A stretch of 44,438 nucleotides of DNA from positions 1-44,438 of the forward strand of contig JBDKTJ010000011.1 in the NCBI GenBank assembly GCA_039698075.1, given 5' to 3'. Positions 7,951 through 16,113 of this stretch are shown one piece after another (within the stretch, counting starts at the first letter, position 1; each line of letters opens with the position of its first letter). Made by a program: the position numbers and the translations under genes. Under the pieces are notes generated by a model. The model searched no databases. It was not told where the DNA came from and worked only from the letters and a program-made list of their open reading frames with translations. The DNA is from JAJFVC01 sp039698075. GTDB taxonomy: Bacteria > Planctomycetota > Planctomycetia > Pirellulales > Thermoguttaceae.

Positions 7951-8731
7951 TGAGCACTTCCTCAAGCACCAAGCCGTTCGTGGCCACGCCCTCGCCGGCC
8001 AGATGCGTCGGCCGCCCAGTCCAATCGGTCATCGTCCCGCCGGCCTCTTCGAGAATCGGCGGCAGCGGCGCGACGTCCCAAATGGCTACGATCGGGTCGA
8101 TCATCACTTCAGCCCGGCCCGTGGCGACCATCATGTAGCCATAGGCGTCGCCCCAGGTGCGCGTCAAACGAGCCGCCGCCTGCATCCGATCGTAGGCCGC
8201 CCGCCGACGGGTTTTGTCGAAACTCAACACCTCGCTGGTCACGAACAGCGACTCCGAAAGCGTCGCACGCCGAGACACCCGAGCCGGGCGCGGCGGCAGC
8301 CCATCGCGGATTTGCCAGGCCCCCGAGCCCCGGGCGGCGTAGACGCACTCGCCGGTGGCCGGCGCGTTGATCACCCCGACCACGCTGCGGCCCTCGAACT
8401 CCACGGCCACCAGATTCGTATACAACGGAACGCCGTGGATGAACGATTTCGTACCGTCGATCGGATCGACAATCCATCGAAAGCCGCTCTTGCCCGGCTG
8501 CTGATCGGGAAACTCTTCGCCCAAGACGCCGTCGTCCGGAAAAGCCTCGGCGATGCGTCGCCGCAACAGTTGCTCGGCGCCCCGATCGGCCGCGGTGACC
8601 GGCGTGTTGTCGCCTTTGCGTTGGACCTCCAAGTCGTCGCGGCGAAAATAGTCCAACGTCAAACGACCCGCCTCTTGCGCCGCAGCCACGGCCAGATCCA
8701 AACGCGATTGAAGTTCCTCGGGGCGCGGCAT
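7937..8731 (-). CDS. hisN: Inositol-monophosphatase family phosphatase, HisN type
   Basis: A 264-residue Mg-dependent phosphatase. Metal-site motifs are present: GEEFP, WIVDPIDGTKSF and IWDVAP. The WIVDPIDGTKSFIHGVPLY segment is typical of the HisN subgroup (histidinol-phosphate phosphatase), so the enzyme probably dephosphorylates histidinol phosphate; inositol monophosphatase or 3'-phosphoadenosine phosphatase activity cannot be excluded. No his gene is adjacent. Start ATG 8731 has GGAG nine bases upstream; TTG 8746 and ATG 8740 are poorer. It is the last gene of the DksA-like/lspA run. Confidence 0.85.
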   Translation of the reverse strand: MPRPEELQSRLDLAVAAAQEAGRLTLDYFRRDDLEVQRKGDNTPVTAADRGAEQLLRRRIAEAFPDDGVLGEEFPDQQPGKSGFRWIVDPIDGTKSFIHGVPLYTNLVAVEFEGRSVVGVINAPATGECVYAARGSGAWQIRDGLPPRPARVSRRATLSESLFVTSEVLSFDKTRRRAAYDRMQAAARLTRTWGDAYGYMMVATGRAEVMIDPIVAIWDVAPLPPILEEAGGTMTDWTGRPTHLAGEGVATNGLVLEEVLKQLK

Positions 8732-8794
8732 GAGCGTCATCTCCAAGCAGTGTGGGGCACGAATCGGCAGCCTACACCAAACGTCCGAACGCCG

Positions 8795-9373
8795 TCAAGA
8801 GTCGGACCCGGCCGCTTGGTCGTCCGTCGGGCTCTCGGGCTCCGTTTTGACGAACAGGGCGTGGCAGATCAGCAGGCCCGCGCCGCAAACCAACGCGCTG
8901 TCGGCCAGATTGTAGTTCGGCCAATGCCACTGGCCCGCCGCCATGAGAACGAAATCTCGCACCGCGTGGATGGTCGTGCCGGCCGGATGACCAGGAATCC
9001 CCTCGGGCCAGGTTAGCCCCGGCAGCCCGAGCCGATCATACAGGTTGCCGAGAATGCCGCCCATCACGAGAGCCAGCGCGACGTTCAGCAGCCAATCGCG
9101 GGCCGCGCCGACGGCAAACAACCAAATCAAAATCGCCACGGCCGCTCCGACCGACAACGCGGCGAACAACGGCCAAAGCCCTTGCCCAATACCGGTCAGC
9201 GCGCCTTCGTTCAGACTAAGCTGAAACCCGAACTTGCCGTCCCAAAGCCACCAGATCTCGCGCCACGACAACCGGTCGAACATCCAGCGCTTCGTCGCCA
9301 GATCGAGCGCGCAGACCACCCCGGCCAAGGCAAAAAAAACAAGGTACCGACTGAGCGGAACCGGCTGTTTCAA
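8795..9373 (-). CDS. lspA: Lipoprotein signal peptidase LspA
   Basis: An inner-membrane aspartyl peptidase that cleaves lipidated prolipoproteins. The predicted 192 residues have four hydrophobic helices. The catalytic aspartates are Asp140 (HAVRDFV) and Asp158 (NLADSAL); the conserved GGILGNLYDR precedes them. The family length is usually about 160, so a longer loop lies between GNLYDR and the first catalytic Asp. The best start is TTG 9373, overlapping the stop of the upstream gene as TTGA, with AGGAG eight bases before it. It would process the lipoproteins at 26826 and 43705. Confidence 0.93.
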   Translation of the reverse strand: MKQPVPLSRYLVFFALAGVVCALDLATKRWMFDRLSWREIWWLWDGKFGFQLSLNEGALTGIGQGLWPLFAALSVGAAVAILIWLFAVGAARDWLLNVALALVMGGILGNLYDRLGLPGLTWPEGIPGHPAGTTIHAVRDFVLMAAGQWHWPNYNLADSALVCGAGLLICHALFVKTEPESPTDDQAAGSDS

Positions 9374-9756
9374 GGCCGTCGCTCCTGTTGCTGGGCACAC
9401 CGCACGCACAACGTCGCGTAAGGAATAGCGTTCAGGCGGCTTTTGGGAATTTTGACCCCGCACTCTTCGCACAGCCCGTACGTGCCCTCCTCGATGCGTT
9501 CCAACGACGCCTCGATCGCGGCCAGCGTGCCCCCGTCGTTCTCCATCAGACTCAGCGTAAACTCCTGCTCGAAATTGTCGCTGCCGATGTCGGCCATGTG
9601 GATCGGCATGCTCGACAGGTCCCCGTTGGCCTCCGAACGGCTTTTGCGCAGCGCCGAATCGGCCATCCGATTCACATCTCCACGAAGCCGTGCCCGCAGC
9701 ATCAGAAGCTGTTCCTTGTAGGACGCCACTTCCGGGTTCTTCATATCCTTTTCCAT
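9370..9756 (-). CDS. TraR/DksA-family zinc-finger protein
   Basis: A 128-residue protein with an N-terminal helical region and a C-terminal four-Cys zinc finger: C96 and C99 (LCEECG), C117 and C120 (LCVRCA). DksA-family proteins bind RNA polymerase's secondary channel; whether this one carries functional tip aspartates is unclear, although MADIGSDNFEQEFTLSL is the family's typical middle motif. ATG 9756 has GAGG nine bases upstream and lies 40 nt after the predicted transcription start. Translation is coupled to lspA by a two-base overlap. Confidence 0.93.
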   Translation of the reverse strand: MEKDMKNPEVASYKEQLLMLRARLRGDVNRMADSALRKSRSEANGDLSSMPIHMADIGSDNFEQEFTLSLMENDGGTLAAIEASLERIEEGTYGLCEECGVKIPKSRLNAIPYATLCVRCAQQQERRP

Positions 9757-10068
9757 GCGAGAGTCCTCAATGCAGGCCGTTCTGGATCCCCATAGACCTC
9801 TTATTGTAGACGAGCCCCAATCGATTGTCAAACCACTTAACGACCAATGAACCAATCGGACCCCACCACAACGTGGGGAACCCACGACCGATGTTTTCCG
9901 TCATTTTATCAACCAAAAATCGTGCCGTTCGGCGAAAACCTCGGCGGGTGCAGACCTCCCACGATCGAGCGGATCGCCTCGCCGCCTCACTTTCGCTTTC
10001 CCACGATATCCTTTAGATTGGAAGTTGCTCTGATTTCCCATCTCGTATTTTCTTGGAAGGCGCCGATC
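9757..10068. other. 312-bp divergent intergenic region
   Basis: It carries the dksA-like promoter (9803-9831, minus), a small hairpin CGTGGG/CCCACG at 9872-9886, and GGAAGG at 10055-10060, a strong ribosome site for thrC. The frame from ATG 9847 is open into thrC but encodes a tail-like sequence with no thrC homology, so I treat it as non-coding or, less likely, an N-terminal extension. Confidence 0.5.
9803..9831 (-). promoter_or_regulatory. Consensus sigma-70 promoter for the DksA-like gene and lspA
   Basis: On the minus strand a perfect TTGACA (9826-9831) is separated by exactly 17 bp from TACAAT (9803-9808). Transcription would start near 9796, 40 nt before ATG 9756. This is the clearest promoter in the window. 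Confidence 0.8.
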
Positions 10069-11472
10069 ATTCCAACCAACGCCCCCGTTTATCAACAATG
10101 TATTTCGCCCGCCTGTCGGGCCACGTTCGCCGTCGACGAAGTCCGCGTGGCTTGCCCACGCTGCGGCAACCTGCTGGATGTGGCCTACGAGTGGGACCGG
10201 CTGCGCGTGCCCGGCGAGTTGGCCGACTTCGAGCAGAAATGGGCCCACCGCAACGATCCGTATTGTTTCAGCGGCGTCTGGCGGTTCCACGACTTGCTGC
10301 CGTTCGCGCCGTTGCGTCAATGCGTCACGGTCGGCGAGGGCCAGACCCTGCTGCATCCCTCCGAAGGCGTCGCCCGCTACGTCGGCGTCACGCCCGGCCG
10401 GCTCTATCTGCAATATGAAGGCATGAATCCCTCGGGCAGCTTCAAGGACAACGGCATGTCGGCCGCGTTCAGCCACGCCCGAATGGTCGGCGCCCGCCGC
10501 GCGGCCTGCGCATCGACCGGCAACACCAGCGCCTCGCTGGCCCTGTACTGTTCCGTCACCCGGCTGATGAAAGCGATCATCTTCATCGGCTCCGGCAAGA
10601 TTTCTTACGGAAAACTATCGCAAGCCCTCGACTACGGCGCGCTGACCGTCCAAATCGCCGGCGATTTCGACGACGCCATGGCCCGCGTCCAAGAAGTAAG
10701 CCGAGAATTGGGCATCTATCTGGTCAACAGCGTCAATCCGTTCCGGCTGGAAGGCCAAAAGACGATCATGTTCCGGGTGCTCGAAGCCCTGGGCTGGCAG
10801 CCGCCCGATTGGATCGTCGTGCCCGGCGGAAACCTCGGCAATTCGAGCGCCTTCGGCAAGGCGTTCCACGAATTGCACGAACTGGGCCTGATCGACCGCA
10901 TCCCGCGTCTGGCCGTCATCAACGCGTCCGGCGCCAACACGCTGCACCAATTGGTCGAACGTCGCGGCCTGCGATGGAACTCGGGCCGCCCGAACCTGGA
11001 GGTGTCCGACGCCTATTTCGCCGAGATGAACGCCAAGCACGAGCGGGCGTCGACGCTGGCCAGCGCCATCGAAATCAACCGCCCCGTCAATCTGACCAAG
11101 TGCATCCGGGCCCTCGAATGGTGCGACGGCGTCGTCCGTGAAGTGACCGACCAGGAGATTCTCGACGCGAAGGCCCAAGTGGGCGCCGGCGGCATGGGCT
11201 GCGAACCGGCCAGCGCCGCCAGCGTCGCCGGCGCGCGAAAGTTAGCCGCCGAGGGACTCATCGCCCCCGACGACCGCGTCGTCTGCATCTTGACCGGCCA
11301 TCAGCTCAAGGACCCGACCGCCACGGTCGCCTATCACTCCGGCGATCCCAAAAAGTTCGAGGAAGTCCTCGGCAGCCGCGGCGTCGAAACCACCCAGTTC
11401 GCCAATCACCCGGTCGCCGTGCCCAACAACCTCGACAAAATCATCGAGGCGATCAACACCCACGACCAATAG
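10069..11472 (+). CDS. thrC: Threonine synthase
   Basis: A PLP-dependent enzyme converting O-phosphohomoserine to threonine. The N-terminus has a zinc-ribbon-like pattern (CISPAC ... CPRCG). The PLP lysine is Lys126 in NPSGSFKDNGM, and the phosphate-binding glycine region (GGNLGN) follows. The start is unusual: no ATG, GTG or TTG lies where homologous proteins begin, but GGAAGG at 10055-10060 sits 8 bases before an ATT (10069) giving PTNAPVYQQC. TTG 10018 or ATG 9847 would add 17 or 74 unrelated residues. Twelve bases separate it from dapB, the next aspartate-family gene. Confidence 0.92.
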   Translation: MPTNAPVYQQCISPACRATFAVDEVRVACPRCGNLLDVAYEWDRLRVPGELADFEQKWAHRNDPYCFSGVWRFHDLLPFAPLRQCVTVGEGQTLLHPSEGVARYVGVTPGRLYLQYEGMNPSGSFKDNGMSAAFSHARMVGARRAACASTGNTSASLALYCSVTRLMKAIIFIGSGKISYGKLSQALDYGALTVQIAGDFDDAMARVQEVSRELGIYLVNSVNPFRLEGQKTIMFRVLEALGWQPPDWIVVPGGNLGNSSAFGKAFHELHELGLIDRIPRLAVINASGANTLHQLVERRGLRWNSGRPNLEVSDAYFAEMNAKHERASTLASAIEINRPVNLTKCIRALEWCDGVVREVTDQEILDAKAQVGAGGMGCEPASAASVAGARKLAAEGLIAPDDRVVCILTGHQLKDPTATVAYHSGDPKKFEEVLGSRGVETTQFANHPVAVPNNLDKIIEAINTHDQ

Positions 11473-11484
11473 CCCCCAAGAAAA

Positions 11485-12273
11485 ATGTCTCTACGCATTG
11501 CCATTCATGGAGCGGCCGGACGGATGGGCCAGCGGCTGATCGCGCTGAGCTCCGCCGACCCTGAACTTTCGATCGTCGCGGCCGTCGATTCCCTTTCGCA
11601 TCCACGGCTCGGCAGCGACGCCGGCGCGCTGGCCGGAATCGGTCCGATCGGCGTGCCAATCTCCAGCAGCCTCGACGTCCCGGTCGACGTGGTGATCGAC
11701 TTCTCCGTGCCTGCCGCCTCTGAAACGATGGTCGAGACTTGCCGTCAGAAAAAGATTTCGTTGGTCGTGGCCACGACGGGCTTGAGTGAATCGCAGCTCC
11801 AAAAAGTTCGAGCCGCGGCCCAAGAAATCCCGCTTGTGTGGTCGCCCAGCATGAGCTTGGCCGTGAACCTGACGATGAAGCTGACCGAGATCGCCGCCCG
11901 CGCGCTGAAGGACCGCGACGCCGACGTCGAGATTTTGGAGCGTCATCATCGTTTTAAGGAAGACGCCCCGAGCGGCACGGCGCTGAAATTCGGCCAGATC
12001 GTCGCCGCGGCGATGGGACAGACCGCCGCACGGCACGGTCGCCAAGGTCGGCCCGGCAAGCGCCCGCACGACGAAATCGGCTACCACGCCATCCGGATCG
12101 GCGACAACCCCGGCGAGCACAGCATCCTGTTCGGCATGTTGGGCGAGACGATCGAATTGACCGTCCGAGCCAGCAACCGCGATTGCTACGCCGTCGGCGC
12201 TCTGACCGCGGCGAAGTTTTTGGCCGATCGCAAGCCCGGCCTCTACAGCATGAGCGACGTGCTGGGGCTCTGA
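11485..12273 (+). CDS. dapB: 4-hydroxy-tetrahydrodipicolinate reductase
   Basis: This enzyme reduces the dihydrodipicolinate precursor in lysine and diaminopimelate synthesis, using NAD(P)H. At 262 residues it is normal length. The nucleotide-binding GAAGRMG is at residues 9-15, and the catalytic segment ERHHRFKEDAPSGTA is near 151-165, with His and Lys acting on substrate. The C-terminal FGMLGETIELTVRA is conserved. It follows thrC by 12 bp and is probably co-transcribed. DAP supply implies peptidoglycan. It converges with the esterase gene, with only 19 bp between. Confidence 0.96.
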   Translation: MSLRIAIHGAAGRMGQRLIALSSADPELSIVAAVDSLSHPRLGSDAGALAGIGPIGVPISSSLDVPVDVVIDFSVPAASETMVETCRQKKISLVVATTGLSESQLQKVRAAAQEIPLVWSPSMSLAVNLTMKLTEIAARALKDRDADVEILERHHRFKEDAPSGTALKFGQIVAAAMGQTAARHGRQGRPGKRPHDEIGYHAIRIGDNPGEHSILFGMLGETIELTVRASNRDCYAVGALTAAKFLADRKPGLYSMSDVLGL

Positions 12274-12292
12274 CCACCACGTCGACCGACGA

Positions 12293-13210
12293 CTAGCGCC
12301 CCGACGCCCCGGTCGTCGACAGATGTTTCGCCAAAAAATCTTCGATCTGCTTGAGTCGTTCGGGCGTGACGAATGCAAGTCCGCCGTGTTTCGCGCCGGG
12401 CAGCATTTCCAGATGCACTTCGACGCCGGCCGCATTCAGGGCCTCGGCCAATCGCTGACTGTGCGACGGAATGACCACCGGGTCCTGATCGCCTTGCACG
12501 ATCAAAAACGGCGGGGCATCCTTGCCGACGTACGTCAACGGGCTCGCCCATCGGGCCTTGGCTTCGTTCTTGGAAACCAACCCACCCAACAACGTCGAAA
12601 GCGGCTCCGTAGGACTTTTTTCATGCGCGCCGAGCACGACAAAATCGGAGGGGCCGTACCAATCGATCACCGCCTGCACCCGGCTCGACTGATCCAAATC
12701 GCCGTCGCCCTCGAACTCTTTCTTGCCGGTTGTCGTGGCCAGCAACGCCACCAGATGTCCGCCGGCCGATCCGCCCCACGCCGCAACACGATCGGGGTCG
12801 AGCCCGTACTGTTTCGCATGGGCCCGCAACCAGCGCACCGCCGTTTTGCAATCTTGAATCTGCGCCGGAAAGACGGCGTCCTGACTCAACCGATAGTTGA
12901 TACTCGCCACGGCGTAGCCCTTCGTGGCCAGCCACAACGCCGGACAGTACGCCTTGTCGCCGGCCTTCCACGCACCGCCGTGGACGTAAACCACGATCGG
13001 CAACGGGCCGCCGCCGCGTCGCTCGGGCAAATACAAATCGAGCCGTTGCTGTTTGTGTCCGCCGGGAACATAGGCGAGATCCTTCAGCGTCTGAACGCCG
13101 TCGGGAACTTTGGGAGGGGCGTTTTTCTTCTTCGGCGTCTCGGCCGACCACAGCCAACCGGCCCACGTCAACAAGATCAAAAAACCAACAGTCCCAAGTT
13201 TGGTGCGCAT
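12293..13210 (-). CDS. Exported alpha/beta hydrolase (BD-FAE/esterase type)
   Basis: A 305-residue predicted secreted or periplasmic hydrolase. A signal peptide covers about residues 1-22 (cleavage near WSA/ET). The oxyanion motif HGGAW is at 78-82, nucleophile Ser148 is in GGSAGG, an acid Asp is in GDQDPVV, and the catalytic His is in KHGGLAF. This pattern fits the carboxylesterase/feruloyl-esterase-like group common in planctomycetes; substrate unknown. GAGAGGG upstream supports ATG 13210. It lies 55 bp downstream of cysA on the same strand and may be the last gene of that operon; a sulfatase-linked role is possible but unsupported. Confidence 0.85.
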   Translation of the reverse strand: MRTKLGTVGFLILLTWAGWLWSAETPKKKNAPPKVPDGVQTLKDLAYVPGGHKQQRLDLYLPERRGGGPLPIVVYVHGGAWKAGDKAYCPALWLATKGYAVASINYRLSQDAVFPAQIQDCKTAVRWLRAHAKQYGLDPDRVAAWGGSAGGHLVALLATTTGKKEFEGDGDLDQSSRVQAVIDWYGPSDFVVLGAHEKSPTEPLSTLLGGLVSKNEAKARWASPLTYVGKDAPPFLIVQGDQDPVVIPSHSQRLAEALNAAGVEVHLEMLPGAKHGGLAFVTPERLKQIEDFLAKHLSTTGASGR

Positions 13211-13265
13211 GCGTTTCCCTCTCCGAACGCAAAAAAACCAAAAACCGTCGAGCCCCAAATCCCCC

Positions 13266-14333
13266 TCAAGACTTGTCGGCGAACACCTTCACCTCGCGCG
13301 GCGTTACGTACACCGTGCTGCCGGCGCTGATGTGCAGCGAACGGTAGCGATCCTGGCTCAACTCGGCGCAAAGCCGCTCGCCCGACTGAGCGACCAGTTC
13401 GAGCCGGACGTTCGGGCCGGCCGAGTGAATGCGGCTCACGGTGGCTTGCAGCGAAGGATGCCCGTCGCTTTGCACGTCGACGTCGAGTTCGTGCGGGCGG
13501 ATGAACACGTGGGCCGGTTGCGACGCCGCGCCGGCGTGCTCGGGCGATTCCCACGCCAACGTCGAAAAATGAACCTTGCCGCCCTCCAACCGACCGTGGA
13601 AAAAGTTCACCTGGCCCAAAAACTTCACGACGAACTCGGTCTTGGGATTGTGAAACACCTCGTCCGGCGTGCCGATCTGTTCGATGCGGCCCTCGTTCAT
13701 CACCAGCACACGGTCGGCCAATTCCAACGCTTCGTCCTGATCGTGCGTCACGAAAACGCTGGTCAAATGAATGTCGTCGTGCAGCCGCCGCAGCCATTGC
13801 CGCAATTCCTGCCGCACCCGAGCGTCGAGCGCGCCGAACGGCTCGTCCAACAACAACACCTTCGGCTCGATGGCCAGCGCCCGGGCCAGGGCCACGCGCT
13901 GACGCTGACCGCCCGACAACTGATGCGGATACCGATTGGCCATGCTCTCCAACTGCACCAGTTTCAGCAGCCGCAGGACTTTGTACCTCAGCAGATTGCG
14001 ACCCGGCCGAACGGACCGCGGACGCACGCGCAACCCGAAGGCCACGTTCTCGAACACCGTCATGTGCCGGAACAGGGCGTAATGCTGAAACACGAACCCG
14101 ACCTGGCGGCTGCCGACGGTCCGATGGGCGACATTTTCGTCCTGAAAATAGATCTCGCCGCTTCCGGGGTTCGGCTCCTCCAAGCCGGCGATGATCCGCA
14201 GCAGCGTGGTCTTGCCCGAGCCCGAAGGCCCCAGCAGTGCAACCAACTCGCCGGTGGCGACGCTCAAACTCACGTCGTCCAACGCGGTGAACGTGCCAAA
14301 CGTCTTGGTGATGTTGCGGACTTCAATGCCCAT
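13266..14333 (-). CDS. cysA: Sulfate ABC transporter ATPase CysA
   Basis: A 355-residue ATPase that energises sulfate/thiosulfate import. It has Walker A GPSGSGKTT (35-43), signature LSGGQRQRVALARA, Walker B LLLDEPFGALD and the H-loop in VTHDQDEAL. A C-terminal TOBE-like region follows (FIRPHELDV through VYVTPREVKVF). Start ATG 14333 is four bases after the cysW stop, so the genes are tightly linked. Confidence 0.95.
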   Translation of the reverse strand: MGIEVRNITKTFGTFTALDDVSLSVATGELVALLGPSGSGKTTLLRIIAGLEEPNPGSGEIYFQDENVAHRTVGSRQVGFVFQHYALFRHMTVFENVAFGLRVRPRSVRPGRNLLRYKVLRLLKLVQLESMANRYPHQLSGGQRQRVALARALAIEPKVLLLDEPFGALDARVRQELRQWLRRLHDDIHLTSVFVTHDQDEALELADRVLVMNEGRIEQIGTPDEVFHNPKTEFVVKFLGQVNFFHGRLEGGKVHFSTLAWESPEHAGAASQPAHVFIRPHELDVDVQSDGHPSLQATVSRIHSAGPNVRLELVAQSGERLCAELSQDRYRSLHISAGSTVYVTPREVKVFADKS

Positions 14334-14336
14334 GAC

Positions 14337-15200
14337 TCAGTCCCCCACGTATCCCAACTCTTCCGCCGCGGCCCGCCGACCCGTCTTCCACTGCAAGATC
14401 GACTTCAACGCCAACGTCAACAACGCCAAAAGCGCCAGAAGCGACGCCACCGCGAAGGCCGCCGCCGCATTGTATTCATTGTAAAGCATCTCGACGTAAA
14501 GCGGCATCGTATTGGTCTCGCCGCGAATCTTGCCCGACACAACCGACACGGCGCCAAACTCGCCCATCGCCCGGGCGTTGCACAAAATGACGCCGTACAG
14601 CAGCCCCCATTTGATGTTCGGCAGCGTCACGCGCCAAAACATCTGCCACCAGCCCGCCCCCAACACCCGGGCCGCCTCCTCCTCCTCCGTCCCTTGCGAC
14701 TGCATCAACGGGATCAACTCGCGCGCGACGAACGGAAACGTGACGAACAACGTCGCCAGCACGATGCCGGTGGTCGAAAAAATCACGTGAATGCCCCGCT
14801 CGTCGAGCCATGGCCCAAACCAGCCTTGCAGCCCGAACAACAACACGAACACCATGCCCGCAATCACCGGCGACACGCTGTACGGCAAGTCGATCAACGT
14901 GATCAAAACGCTTTTGCCGACAAACTGAAACTTGGCGATGGCCCAAGCCGCGACCACGCCGAACAACGTATTGATGGGCACCGCGATCAACGCGACGATC
15001 AACGTCAGCAGGATGGCCGACCGCGCGTTGGGCTCCGACAACGCCTCCCAATACGCGACCCATCCCTTGGAAAACGCCTGGGCGAAAACGACCACCAGCG
15101 GCACGAACAAGAAAAGCCCCAAAAACGTCAGCGCCGTGCCGATCAACAGCCAGCGGACGCATCGCGGCTCGTTCGTAGCTTCGGTCCGTCGGTCGGCCAT
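14337..15200 (-). CDS. cysW: Sulfate ABC transporter permease CysW
   Basis: A 287-residue inner-membrane permease with about six helices. The binding-protein-dependent permease loop contacting the ATPase is EEEEAARVLGAGWWQMFWRVTLPNI, and the CysW-typical RAMGEFGAVSVVSG follows. It pairs with CysT to form the channel. Start ATG 15200 lies five bases after the cysT stop; the reading frame is open further upstream but that part is out of register with cysT and is not protein-like. Confidence 0.94.
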   Translation of the reverse strand: MADRRTEATNEPRCVRWLLIGTALTFLGLFLFVPLVVVFAQAFSKGWVAYWEALSEPNARSAILLTLIVALIAVPINTLFGVVAAWAIAKFQFVGKSVLITLIDLPYSVSPVIAGMVFVLLFGLQGWFGPWLDERGIHVIFSTTGIVLATLFVTFPFVARELIPLMQSQGTEEEEAARVLGAGWWQMFWRVTLPNIKWGLLYGVILCNARAMGEFGAVSVVSGKIRGETNTMPLYVEMLYNEYNAAAAFAVASLLALLALLTLALKSILQWKTGRRAAAEELGYVGD

Positions 15201-15205
15201 GAGCG

Positions 15206-16039
15206 TCAAGACACGGCGTAACGCCGGCTCCACCATTGTATGATATTGATGAACAGCAATACGGCAAACGACGCCGAGAGCGCCACCACCGCGATCGCCG
15301 CCGCCTCGACGTAGTTGAACTGTTCGAGTTTCGTCATAATCAACAGCGGCACGATCTCCACATTGCGGCCCGTCCCGGCGATGAACACCACCGAGCCGTA
15401 TTCGCCCAGCGCCCGGGCAAACGCCAACGCAAAACCCGTCAACAACGACGGCACAATCGTCGGAAAGATGACGCGGCAAAACGTCTGCCAACGACTGGCG
15501 CCCAAGCTGGCCGCCGATTCCTCGACCTCGCGGTCCAAATCTTCCAACGCCGGCTGCAACGTGCGGACCACGAACGGCAGCCCGATGAACGTCAACGCCA
15601 CCATGACGCCCAACGGCGTGTAGGCCACCTTCAGCCCGAACCAGTCGTAAAGCCACCGGCCGATCCAGCCGTTTTCGGCGTAAATCGTCGTCAGCGCAAT
15701 GCCCGAAACCGCCGTCGGCATCGCAAACGGCAAATCGACCATCGCATCGACCACGTTTCGGCCCGGAAACGGATAACGCACCAACACCCACGCCACGATC
15801 AACCCGAACACCGCATTGATCGATGCGCCGACCAACGACGCCCCAAACGTAAGCTTGTACGAATCGATGACCCGAGCGTCGGTCACCATCGCATAAAACT
15901 CCGTCCACGGGATCGAGGCCGACTTCAACGCCAATCCGGCCAGCGGAATCAGCACCAGAACGCTCAAATAGAGCAACGTCATGCCCATGGTCAAGCCGAA
16001 GCCGGGCAACACGCTGCGCTGTTTTAAGTGAAATTGCAT
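15206..16039 (-). CDS. cysT: Sulfate ABC transporter permease CysT (CysU)
   Basis: A 277-residue permease of the sulfate transporter. Hydrophobic helices span the protein; the EAA-type loop reads EEESAASLGASRWQTFCRVIFPTI (broken by family variation), and the CysT-typical RALGEYGSVVFIAGT is present. VVDAMVDLPFAMPTAVSGI is also conserved. Its leader (16040-16113) contains short TCCCTAAT/CTAATTGC-like repeats rather than an obvious ribosome site. It follows the Fe-S protein gene, not sbp, which is unusual. Confidence 0.94.
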   Translation of the reverse strand: MQFHLKQRSVLPGFGLTMGMTLLYLSVLVLIPLAGLALKSASIPWTEFYAMVTDARVIDSYKLTFGASLVGASINAVFGLIVAWVLVRYPFPGRNVVDAMVDLPFAMPTAVSGIALTTIYAENGWIGRWLYDWFGLKVAYTPLGVMVALTFIGLPFVVRTLQPALEDLDREVEESAASLGASRWQTFCRVIFPTIVPSLLTGFALAFARALGEYGSVVFIAGTGRNVEIVPLLIMTKLEQFNYVEAAAIAVVALSASFAVLLFINIIQWWSRRYAVS

Positions 16040-16113
16040 AAGAGGGATTAGGGATTAGCAATTAGCAATTGAAAAACGACCGTCTTTCAATCCCTAGTTC
16101 CAAAATCCCTTGG

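Noticed and set aside
9847..10068. N-terminal extension of threonine synthase from ATG 9847
   Set aside because: The 74 added residues show no match to the family and there is no ribosome site, whereas GGAAGG precedes the homologous start.
13110..15221. A 703-codon plus-strand frame over cysA and cysW
   Set aside because: Antisense to two genes with all expected motifs; composition is Arg/Gln/His-rich and no ribosome site fits.
15201..16061. Upstream extension of the cysW frame making a 574-residue protein
   Set aside because: The added part is cysT read in the wrong frame; both permeases are complete in their own frames.
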